Below, in pieces: positions 1-9,378 of a stretch of DNA of 48,698 bases. A model generated the notes under the pieces. It saw nothing but the letters and a program-made list of their open reading frames with translations. It was not told the origin of the DNA and searched no databases. The position numbers and the translations under genes are program-made. Location of the stretch: positions 1-48,698 of the forward strand of contig BEHY01000013.1 of the NCBI GenBank assembly GCA_002898735.1, read 5' to 3'. The DNA is from Candidatus Thermoflexus japonica (GTDB lineage Bacteria; Chloroflexota; Anaerolineae; Thermoflexales; Thermoflexaceae). Within the stretch, counting starts at the first letter, position 1; each line of letters begins with the position of its first letter.

Positions 1-660
1 CGGCCGGCCATCGGCCGAAGGCCTGTCGAGGTCGAATTCATTCGGCGCCCATCCCGCGTCGGCCCCTTATGCCGATTAAAATCGGCCTTGTTGGGCACTC
101 CGTGCCTTGCGTCGGCCTGCGCCGACGCAATCGCTTCCGGCCGGCGGCGGCCGGCCATCGGCCGAAGGCCTGTCGAGGTCGAATTCATTCGGCGCCCATC
201 CCGCGTCGGCCCCTTATGCCGATGGAAATCGGCCTTGTTGGGCACTTCGTGCCTTGCGTCGGCCTGCGCCGACGCGATTGCTTCCGGCCGGCGGCGGCCG
301 GCCATCGGCCGAAGGCCTGTCGAGGTCGAATTCATTCGGCGCCCATCCCGCGTCGGCCCCTTATGCCGATTAAAATCGGCCTTGTTGGGCACTTCGTGCC
401 TTGCGTCGGCCTGCGCCGACGCGATTGCTTCCGGCCGGCGGCGGCCGGCCATCGGCCGAAGGCCTGTCGAGGTCGAATTCATTCGGCGCCCATCCCGCGT
501 CGGCCCCTTATGCCGATTAAAATCGGCCTTGTTGGGCACTCCGTGCCTTGCGTCGGCCTGCGCCGACGCGAAATGCTTTCTGGCCGGCGGCGGCCGGCCA
601 TCGGCCGAAGGCCTTTTGAGGTCGAATTCATTCGACACCCCACGGCCGGCCACCGACCGA
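1..660. repeat. 147-bp tandem repeat array, about 4.3 copies, left edge cut by window
   Basis: Copies begin with CGGCCGGCCATCGGCC at 1, 148, 295, 442 and 591, giving periods of 147, 147, 147 and 149 bp. The last copy decays after about 610, and a further degenerate half copy lies at 643-690. Every unit carries GAATTC and several short inverted repeats: GCCGATT-AA-AATCGGC, GCGTCGGC-CT-GCGCCGACGC, and GGCC-rich palindromes. Because 147 is divisible by 3, the array keeps open frames on both strands; these are repeat artefacts and I call no protein here. The array starts at the first base of the window, so more copies probably lie outside. No transposase or terminal repeat is visible. Confidence 0.9.
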
Positions 661-740
661 AGGCCCATCCCGGTCGAATTCCTCGCTGCGGCGGACGACT
701 TCCGCTGGCACCTGAGCGAGGCGGCCGCTGGATCCCCCGA

Positions 741-2606
741 TCATGCGAACAGCACATACTGGCGGAGGAAATCCAGGACCTCGCGGTAGAAGGCGATGAT
801 GGTTTCGGCGCGGCGCCAGCCGTGGCCTTCCCCGGGATAAAGACGGTAAAGATGGGGAACCCCCCGTCGGCGCAGCGCGTCCACGATGGCCTCCGCCTGG
901 TTGGGCGGCACCACCTGATCCTCCGCGCCCTGGAAGATCGCCACGGGATCCTGGATTCGATCGGCGTGGAAGATAGGGGACCGTTCCCGATAGCGCTCAG
1001 CAGCCTCTGGCAGCGGCCCCACCAGCGTGTCCAGGTAGTGGGCCTCGAACTTATGGGTCTCGGCGGCGAGGGTGAAGAGGTTCGTGACGCCGAAGAGGCA
1101 GATGCCGGCGCGGAAGAATCCGGGGTAGCGGATCAGGGCGTTGAGGACGGTGTAGCCGCCGGCGCTGCCGCCCATGATCACCAGGCGCCGGGGATCGGCC
1201 AGACCTCGCTCCACCAGGGCCCGGGCCCCGCCCACCGCATCCTCCACATCGAGAACGCCCCAGTTGCCTTTCAGCGCATCCCGATACGAGCGGCCGTAGC
1301 CCGTGCTCCCCCGGTAATTCACCTCCAGATAGGCGAAGCCCCGCGTGGCGAAGAACTGGGCGTCGGCGTTGTAGCTCATCACCCGCTGGGAGGTAGGGCC
1401 ACCGTGGATGCTGATGATCGCGGGGGGAAGCCCCTTCCCTTCGATCCCCGATCCGGCGGGCGGGTAATACAGGCCGTGGACCATCGTCCCATCGGGCGCG
1501 GGCCACTGGATCGGCTGCGGGGAGGAAAGGGCCTCCAGGGGGACCCGCTCCGCGCTGGTGTAGCGATGGACGCGGATGCGGCCATCTTCCCATGAAATCA
1601 CACGGGGCGGATGGAGGGGAGAGGAAGCGATCATCAGGAGGGCCTCCCGGTCCGGCGCGACGGCGAGCTGGTCGAACCAGGTATAAGGCCCGAGGTCCAG
1701 GCGGACGATCCGTCCTTCCAGGTCGACCGATTCGAGGGAAGCGGTGGCGTTCTCGTTCCGGCGGAAGAAGATCCGGTCCCCCCGGGGGCTCCATCCGTAA
1801 ACCCGCAGGCCCTGGACCCAGGCCGGCGGCATCAGGGTGGTCCCTTCCACCAGAACCCTTCGGGCGCCGGTCTCCAGGTCCATCACCACCAGGGCATCCC
1901 ATTCCCCCGGGGTGAGGATATAGCTCAGGAAACGGCCGTCGGGGGAGAAAGCGGGCTGGAAGACCGGCGTATGGGCGTCGCCGGCGACGATCTCGATCCC
2001 GGTGGGGCGGGGGGGATCGCCCTCCAGGCGGGCCAGGGCCAGGCGGGCGCCATCCCAGGGCATGTTCGGGTGATCCCACTCCACCCAGGCGATGAGGGGG
2101 CGGGTGGGATGCCAGACGGGTTGCATATAGAAGTCCGCGCCCTCGCTCACCTTCTGAGGCCACCCCCGTCCCTCCGCATCGACCAGGGCCAGCGCGTCCG
2201 TGGTGCCATCGGAGTGCACGAAGAGGACCCAGCGTCCGTCGGGGGAGAGGGTGGGGGAAGCGGCGTTCCCGAAGGGGGGCGTGATCGGCTGGGGGAGGCC
2301 GGTGTGCAGCGGGAGGCGGTAGAGCCGGCCGTCCTCCCCGGCGTAGATCACGATGTCCCGGCCGGTTGAGAAATCCCCGCCGCCGTAGCCGATGCGGGCG
2401 CGGACGGGTTCGATTTCCGTGAGATCCCGGGGGGCGTCTTCGTCCTTCTGGAGGGTCAGGACGCCGTGGCCGGAGCGCTCTTCGCGCCAGATCCGGGCGC
2501 GGCCGGAGGGATCCCACTGGACATCGGTGATCCGGAGCGTGGCGGCCATCCGCTCCGGAGCGAGCGGGCTGGGCCAGAGGCCGTAGGGGATGGAGCGGGA
2601 TATCAT
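741..2606 (-). CDS. S9-family prolyl oligopeptidase-like serine hydrolase (dipeptidyl aminopeptidase / acylaminoacyl peptidase type)
   Basis: 621 aa. The N-terminal two thirds has beta-propeller (TolB/WD40-like PD40) repeats such as SPDGRWVLF and SPDGRFLSY. The C-terminal third is an alpha/beta hydrolase with the nucleophile elbow GGSAGGY, the acid in GAEDQVVPP and the histidine in GEGHGW, so the catalytic triad looks intact. The family cleaves short peptides or acylated amino-acid ends, normally in the cytoplasm; I see no signal peptide. I chose the ATG at 2606, 33 bp inside the longest frame, because GGAGGAG lies six bases upstream of it. It is a lone gene between the tandem repeats and the CRISPR leader and reads away from the array, so it is probably housekeeping. 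Family call firm; substrate unknown. Confidence 0.9.
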   Translation of the reverse strand: MISRSIPYGLWPSPLAPERMAATLRITDVQWDPSGRARIWREERSGHGVLTLQKDEDAPRDLTEIEPVRARIGYGGGDFSTGRDIVIYAGEDGRLYRLPLHTGLPQPITPPFGNAASPTLSPDGRWVLFVHSDGTTDALALVDAEGRGWPQKVSEGADFYMQPVWHPTRPLIAWVEWDHPNMPWDGARLALARLEGDPPRPTGIEIVAGDAHTPVFQPAFSPDGRFLSYILTPGEWDALVVMDLETGARRVLVEGTTLMPPAWVQGLRVYGWSPRGDRIFFRRNENATASLESVDLEGRIVRLDLGPYTWFDQLAVAPDREALLMIASSPLHPPRVISWEDGRIRVHRYTSAERVPLEALSSPQPIQWPAPDGTMVHGLYYPPAGSGIEGKGLPPAIISIHGGPTSQRVMSYNADAQFFATRGFAYLEVNYRGSTGYGRSYRDALKGNWGVLDVEDAVGGARALVERGLADPRRLVIMGGSAGGYTVLNALIRYPGFFRAGICLFGVTNLFTLAAETHKFEAHYLDTLVGPLPEAAERYRERSPIFHADRIQDPVAIFQGAEDQVVPPNQAEAIVDALRRRGVPHLYRLYPGEGHGWRRAETIIAFYREVLDFLRQYVLFA

Positions 2607-2666
2607 AGGCGCCTCCTCCGGGCATATGAGGACCCTCACAGGGGATAACTTCGGTTACCTTCGCGC

Positions 2667-2718
2667 AAAAAACCTCCGTGGATCCCCCGGGGATTTCCGG
2701 CGATCGGGGGTCCACGGA
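2667..2718 (-). terminator. Rho-independent terminator or attenuator, leftward
   Basis: On the minus strand an arm at 2718-2705 (complement of CGGGGGTCCACGGA) pairs with an arm at 2689-2675 (complement of TCCGTGGATCCCCCG), about 14 bp with one bulge. It is followed after GG by six T (A-run at 2667-2672 on the plus strand). It lies 61 bp upstream of the S9 peptidase start, so it either stops antisense transcription coming out of the CRISPR array or attenuates the peptidase transcript. On the plus strand the same hairpin is followed by no T-run. Confidence 0.65.
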
Positions 2719-2885
2719 AGGATTTAAAAAGGCCCCGTTCGAAAATACCCGATGTCCCCCCATCCCTCCCAGGATGCATTCCGAATCCCCCATTCCCATC
2801 CATTCAGAACGCCTCTTTCCCTCCCGTCCGAAAAGAGCGCCGCGGACCCTCCTTCGTCCCCTTGCCCTTTTACGGTCGGGACCCC

Positions 2886-2915
2886 TTGACAGATTTCCCG
2901 GAATTATGGTAGACT
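2886..2915 (+). promoter_or_regulatory. CRISPR leader promoter
   Basis: TTGACA at 2886-2891, an 18-bp spacer, then TAGACT at 2910-2915. This is a near-consensus housekeeping sigma promoter and predicts a start near 2922, about 60 bp before the first repeat. It points into the array, in agreement with the ATTGAAAC 3' end of the repeat and the decayed repeat at the far end. Confidence 0.75.
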
Positions 2916-2923
2916 GAAAACGC

Positions 2924-2940
2924 AATCCCTTCAAGGGATT
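2924..2940 (+). promoter_or_regulatory. Inverted repeat at predicted pre-crRNA 5' end
   Basis: AATCCCTT-C-AAGGGATT is a perfect 8+8 dyad beginning about two bases after the predicted transcription start. It may cap the pre-crRNA 5' end with a hairpin or bind a protein (integration factor or regulator). The position is exact; the role is inferred. Confidence 0.5.
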
Positions 2941-2982
2941 CGCCTTTCCTTCCCTTCTTCTTCCCAGCCCTGAAATCGCAGG

Positions 2983-5900
2983 GCCTCAATCGAACCAGCG
3001 TGGGATTGAAACGAACATGGCCTGGAAGATCTCCGCCGTCTGGGGCTTGCCTCAATCGAACCAGCGTGGGATTGAAACCGGAGAAGATCATCCCGAAGGG
3101 GGTCCGCTCCGGGAACGCCTCAATCGAACCAGCGTGGGATTGAAACCCATACATCCTCAATCGCTCCTTCCAGTATGGGTCGCGCCTCAATCGAACCAGC
3201 GTGGGATTGAAACAACACGATATGGAGGTGCGACATGAGCGACATGAGCGGCCTCAATCGAACCAGCGTGGGATTGAAACTCCGCGTAGGCCTCCAGGCG
3301 GACGAAAAAGAACGATGCCTCAATCGAACCAGCGTGGGATTGAAACCCTGCATCCGCGGCCCCCAGTAGTCCGACCAGATCCGGCCTCAATCGAACCAGC
3401 GTGGGATTGAAACGCGGATCCCGGTCCCCACGCCGGAGGGGGTCCGGGAGGCCTCAATCGAACCAGCGTGGGATTGAAACGCGGATCTCCCCGGTGGAGC
3501 TGCTCGCCCTCCTGGAGCCTCAATCGAACCAGCGTGGGATTGAAACTTCTTCACTCGTCGAACCGTGTAGCGGCCGGACTGGAGGCCTCAATCGAACCAG
3601 CGTGGGATTGAAACCCAGGCGCCAGGCAAAGCGCAACCAAATCAGCTTTGCCTCAATCGAACCAGCGTGGGATTGAAACTTGTAATGACCTCCCCGGCCG
3701 GGCATCCTCGCCCGGGCCTCAATCGAACCAGCGTGGGATTGAAACTCATCTTTCCCTCCCTTCCCTCCTGAGATCCGGGCGCGGCCTCAATCGAACCAGC
3801 GTGGGATTGAAACCGCCTGGCGGCTGATCGACGCCGAGGACGAGGCGGAGGGCCTCAATCGAACCAGCGTGGGATTGAAACCATATACTCGAGCGGGTCC
3901 CCGACACGCATGTCGAAGCCTCAATCGAACCAGCGTGGGATTGAAACCGTCGATGATGCCGAGCCGCAGCAGCCTCGCAAGGGTCGCCTCAATCGAACCA
4001 GCGTGGGATTGAAACTGGGTATACCGAGGAGGACGCCCGGGCGCTGGCGGAGCCTCAATCGAACCAGCGTGGGATTGAAACCGGGAAGCCCCAGGGCGCG
4101 GGCCTCCTCCGGGGAGAGCCTCAATCGAACCAGCGTGGGATTGAAACCCGGGCCAACCCGGGCCTGGTCCTGCGGCCGGGGGCGGCCTCAATCGAACCAG
4201 CGTGGGATTGAAACGGGGGTTCTCCCAGCCCGGGTGGTCCGTCGTCCAGGCCTCAATCGAACCAGCGTGGGATTGAAACGATACCCAGCGAGAGGAACTC
4301 CGCCATCAGACGCGCGCCTCAATCGAACCAGCGTGGGATTGAAACTCAGGAAGGACTCTCCGCCCATCCCAGCCCGAAGGAGGGCCTCAATCGAACCAGC
4401 GTGGGATTGAAACGCGCCTCTGGCGGCGCGCGGCAGCGCTGGGCTACCGGCCTCAATCGAACCAGCGTGGGATTGAAACGTCACACAGAAAACAAAACAT
4501 TTTGACTTGACGCCCGCCTCAATCGAACCAGCGTGGGATTGAAACGTGGCGTAGATCATGCCCGCCACCAGCAGGATAAGAGCCTCAATCGAACCAGCGT
4601 GGGATTGAAACTCGGGACCTGTCCGCCGGAGGCGACGGTCTTGCTGAGCCTCAATCGAACCAGCGTGGGATTGAAACCGCGCTGCTCGGCCCGATGGAGA
4701 CGCCGCTGTCCTGCCTCAATCGAACCAGCGTGGGATTGAAACGTGACCCGACGCCCGTCCTCCAGGCAGAACACCCACGCCTCAATCGAACCAGCGTGGG
4801 ATTGAAACCATGGTGCTGCGCGCGTATTATCTCGCGCGCATCCGGGCCTCAATCGAACCAGCGTGGGATTGAAACAGGAACCCCTCCGGCGTCCGCTCCC
4901 AGCGGGCCGCCGCCTCAATCGAACCAGCGTGGGATTGAAACGAGGGCGATATCGCTCAGATCTGGAACCAGAGCCGCCGCCTCAATCGAACCAGCGTGGG
5001 ATTGAAACTGTGTCGTCTCGTCTATCTGGTGCGGGAGCACTCCCTGCCTCAATCGAACCAGCGTGGGATTGAAACTTGAGATCGGCCCGCTTGGGATCCT
5101 CTACGTGAAGCTCGCCTCAATCGAACCAGCGTGGGATTGAAACGGTGGACGCGGACGTCAATCTGGAGCTTGTCCGCTACTGGCCTCAATCGAACCAGCG
5201 TGGGATTGAAACGGCGTCAGCGATCTAATTCGGATGATGGTGCGTGACGGCCTCAATCGAACCAGCGTGGGATTGAAACCGTTCTTCATCATCCTCGAGC
5301 GCGATTACCGCGTCCGCGCCTCAATCGAACCAGCGTGGGATTGAAACGGTGGCCGCTGCGCACCGCGACCTCCGCCGCCGCGGCCTCAATCGAACCAGCG
5401 TGGGATTGAAACTCTTGAATGGGTGCTCAATTTCCACGAAGGGTTTATCGCCTCAATCGAACCAGCGTGGGATTGAAACGACAGGCTCATATCACGCCCC
5501 GTGAGCAGCGCGAAGCCTCAATCGAACCAGCGTGGGATTGAAACTTTGTGTGGATATGCTTCTCCCCCTCCTCACGGGATCTGCCTCAATCGAACCAGCG
5601 TGGGATTGAAACGCTTTGCGGCATTTTTCCGACCCGTGAAACTCCTCGAGCCTCAATCGAACCAGCGTGGGATTGAAACGGCGGGCGAATTTCGTGAATT
5701 CGTCGATCTCAATTCGCCTCAATCGAACCAGCGTGGGATTGAAACGGCCAATCCTTCCCCCGCCCGGGGATCGCTTTTCTTGCCTCAATCGAACCAGCGT
5801 GGGATTGAAACGACGAAATTAAAAAGCAGGGGGGGTAAAATGCGGCGGGCCTCAATCGAACCAGCGTGGGATTGAAACGGAGCACCTGATTCAGTCACAC

Positions 5901-8900
5901 CCAGACCAATTGCTGCCTCAATCGAACCAGCGTGGGATTGAAACTCGGGTTTACCATTCACGCATCTACATATGCTTCGTTGCCTCAATCGAACCAGCGT
6001 GGGATTGAAACGGATCGAGATCTCGCTCATGGCTCGTTAATCGTAATAGCCTCAATCGAACCAGCGTGGGATTGAAACCGCTTCTGGAGCGCTGGATTCG
6101 CGAAGCGCCGTTTGGCCTCAATCGAACCAGCGTGGGATTGAAACACCATCGGGAGCAGGAAATCCTCATCCTGCTCCCGCGCCTCAATCGAACCAGCGTG
6201 GGATTGAAACGGCGCTGCTCGTGGTGGGTCTGGCTGCTGTGTTGATGGCCTCAATCGAACCAGCGTGGGATTGAAACGGGAGCTGGTGGAGAAAAGGATC
6301 CAAGAAGGGCTGAGCCTCAATCGAACCAGCGTGGGATTGAAACCGGTCTTTTTCAATCTCACGCTGGGCGTTGTGATCGGCCTCAATCGAACCAGCGTGG
6401 GATTGAAACATCGGGCTCCAGGGCCTGGTCGCCCACCTGAGCTTCGCCTCAATCGAACCAGCGTGGGATTGAAACGGACGTCTCCGCGCCGGAGGCCCTC
6501 CAGCTCATCGGGCCTCAATCGAACCAGCGTGGGATTGAAACGTCGTCCCGGGCCATGGCCACGGCGTCGGGGAGGGCGGCCTCAATCGAACCAGCGTGGG
6601 ATTGAAACACCTCGTCCGGCTTTCGCCTGTCTCCCAGCGCACGGCGCCTCAATCGAACCAGCGTGGGATTGAAACCCTCCACCCCCCAGTAGCGATCGCT
6701 CCAGTTCCGAAGCCTCAATCGAACCAGCGTGGGATTGAAACGAAGAGTTATTCGAATAAGTTGTTTGGCCGTGGCCTGGGCCTCAATCGAACCAGCGTGG
6801 GATTGAAACGCTGGTATCGCATCAGCGCATGGATCAGCGCCAGCGCCTCAATCGAACCAGCGTGGGATTGAAACGCGATACCACGCCCGATTGCGGGCGC
6901 GGGCGGGAGAGCCTCAATCGAACCAGCGTGGGATTGAAACCCCTGAACGGCATGGCCGTCCCTCCCCCGACGCCGAGCCTCAATCGAACCAGCGTGGGAT
7001 TGAAACATGGAGCGGGTCAGCATGCTGGGCACGCTGACCATGCGCCTCAATCGAACCAGCGTGGGATTGAAACGATCCCCGATTCGGATGGGATCCCCGG
7101 GCTCATCGGCCTCAATCGAACCAGCGTGGGATTGAAACGATGTCAGGAAGGCGTAGGCCATGGGGAGGAGAACCGCCTCAATCGAACCAGCGTGGGATTG
7201 AAACTCGTGGTGGCCGCCATCGCCTTCTGGTTCTCCATCGGCGCCTCAATCGAACCAGCGTGGGATTGAAACGCGAAACGCCCTGCAGAACGCCGCCGAC
7301 GCCGCCGGCCTCAATCGAACCAGCGTGGGATTGAAACCCCGATCTGGCCCTCGAGCGTGCCAGCTACTGGGGGCCTCAATCGAACCAGCGTGGGATTGAA
7401 ACGCGCTCCCGAAGCTCCGGGAACAGGCGCTGGGCGATGCGCCTCAATCGAACCAGCGTGGGATTGAAACGGGCGAAGCGCCCGGCCGGGGAAAGGGACC
7501 GGACCGCCTCAATCGAACCAGCGTGGGATTGAAACTCGGTATTCGAACTCGCCCGCGGCCGGGATCGCGGCGCCTCAATCGAACCAGCGTGGGATTGAAA
7601 CGCGCCTATCCCGATGAGCCGCCGCGGCGCGCGATGCCGCCTCAATCGAACCAGCGTGGGATTGAAACCTTCAGGATCGGGGAGATGGTTGCGGGGATGC
7701 GGTCGCCTCAATCGAACCAGCGTGGGATTGAAACGCCGGCGGACGGGCGGATCATGGCCGTCGTCCTCCCCGCGGGCCTCAATCGAACCAGCGTGGGATT
7801 GAAACGGGCGGACGAAGAGGAAGGGGAGGAAGTCGAGGCCACGGGCCTCAATCGAACCAGCGTGGGATTGAAACTCTTGACCACCTGGCCCCAGAAGATT
7901 GGCCAAACGGCGCCTCAATCGAACCAGCGTGGGATTGAAACGCCGCTTCCATCGCGCCATCGGAGGAGAAGGTAGGGGCCTCAATCGAACCAGCGTGGGA
8001 TTGAAACCACGACAGCAATCTCCCCGGGCTCCAGCTCGATGAAGGCCTCAATCGAACCAGCGTGGGATTGAAACGTGTAGATGGGGGGATTTCCAAGGGT
8101 CCACCACGATGCGCCTCAATCGAACCAGCGTGGGATTGAAACACCTTCTTGGGGCGGCCCCCGCCCCCGCCGCGCAGGCGCCTCAATCGAACCAGCGTGG
8201 GATTGAAACCCCTCCCCGGGAGCGCGCTGGGCCCGCCAGGGAAGGGCCTCAATCGAACCAGCGTGGGATTGAAACTGGATTGTCAAAAAAGAACATGGGC
8301 CACCTCCTTAGAGCCTCAATCGAACCAGCGTGGGATTGAAACTCGGGAGGATGACGGCCTGGCGGGCGGCGGACATGGCGCCTCAATCGAACCAGCGTGG
8401 GATTGAAACGAAAGTCCACCCAGGCGCTCCTGATACTGTCACCATTGCCTCAATCGAACCAGCGTGGGATTGAAACAGCTGATCCTGCTGGACGCCGTGA
8501 ACGGCGGGGAGAGGCCTCAATCGAACCAGCGTGGGATTGAAACCCCGGAGGGGGCGGCGGCGATCTTGAAGTTTCCAAAGCCTCAATCGAACCAGCGTGG
8601 GATTGAAACCCTCCTCCGGGGCGCCGTCCCGGAGGGCGCGGCGGAGCCTCAATCGAACCAGCGTGGGATTGAAACTGAAGCACCTTCAGGGCCTCATTCA
8701 CAACAAACGGAGCCTCAATCGAACCAGCGTGGGATTGAAACGGGGGATCTCCGGATCCTCCAGGATCCGGAGCCACGCCTCAATCGAACCAGCGTGGGAT
8801 TGAAACCCGTAATCCCCGGGCTGAACAAAGGCCTGAAAGAAAGGCCTCAATCGAACCAGCGTGGGATTGAAACGATCATGTCCATCACTACTTTCCTTGT

Positions 8901-9272
8901 GGCCGGATCCGCCTCAATCGAACCAGCGTGGGATTGAAACAAGCTCCAGGAAGTGGTCCAGTGCGTCCTGCGCTGGGCCTCAATCGAACCAGCGTGGGAT
9001 TGAAACCTTCTACGCCCCAGTAGCGATCACTCCAGCGCTGTAGGCCTCAATCGAACCAGCGTGGGATTGAAACCCCGGGCGCATCGGGATACATGGCGAT
9101 CACCACGTCGCCTCAATCGAACCAGCGTGGGATTGAAACGAAGATCACCGGCCGGAGGGGGACCCGCTCCGGATCCGCCTCAATCGAACCAGCGTGGGAT
9201 TGAAACGATGTGGTGGCGTGGATGATCGCAAGCATGAGCAACGCCTCAATCGAACCAGCGTGGGATTGAAGC
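2983..9272 (+). CRISPR. CRISPR array: 95 repeats of 30 bp, 94 spacers
   Basis: The repeat starts GCCTCAATCGAACC and ends AGCGTGGGATTGAAAC (30 bp). I located 95 starts by eye, from 2983 to 9243, at steps of 65-69 bp, so spacers are about 35-39 bp. Every copy I read matches except the last (9243-9272), which ends AAGC instead of AAAC. The ATTGAAAC tail is the usual 5' handle left by Cas6 processing, so transcription runs left to right from the promoter at 2886. Repeats of this kind occur with type I-A/I-B and type III systems, matching both effector sets downstream. The many open frames across the array come from the repeats and are not genes. Confidence 0.98.
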
Positions 9273-9304
9273 AGCACATAATGTAGATTCCAAATGTTCG
9301 GGGA

Positions 9305-9334
9305 ATTTCCCCTGAGCCAGCGTGGGATTGGGAA
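9305..9334 (+). repeat. Decayed terminal CRISPR repeat (96th)
   Basis: CCAGCGTGGGATTG at 9317-9330 matches positions 13-26 of the repeat exactly, while both flanks are degraded (GGAA instead of AAAC). It is separated from repeat 95 by 32 bp, close to a normal spacer. This marks the old, leader-distal end of the array. Confidence 0.8.
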
Positions 9335-9378
9335 TCGCATCGATGATCTGTTTTAGATTCAGAAAATGGAGGTGAGCC

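Noticed and set aside
1..690. Second CRISPR array
   Set aside because: The 147-bp unit is repeated as a whole with no unique spacers between short repeats.
69..1595. Long plus-strand open frame across the tandem repeats and the S9 peptidase gene
   Set aside because: The 147-bp period keeps it open, and its 3' half is antisense to a clear peptidase gene.
1611..2369. Plus-strand frame inside the peptidase gene
   Set aside because: High-GC shadow of the true minus-strand gene, with no start signal or protein family.
2983..9272. Dozens of open frames with repeating LNRTSVGLK, QSNQRGIET and FQSHAGSIEA peptides
   Set aside because: They are translations of the CRISPR repeat in different frames, with no ribosome sites; not genes.
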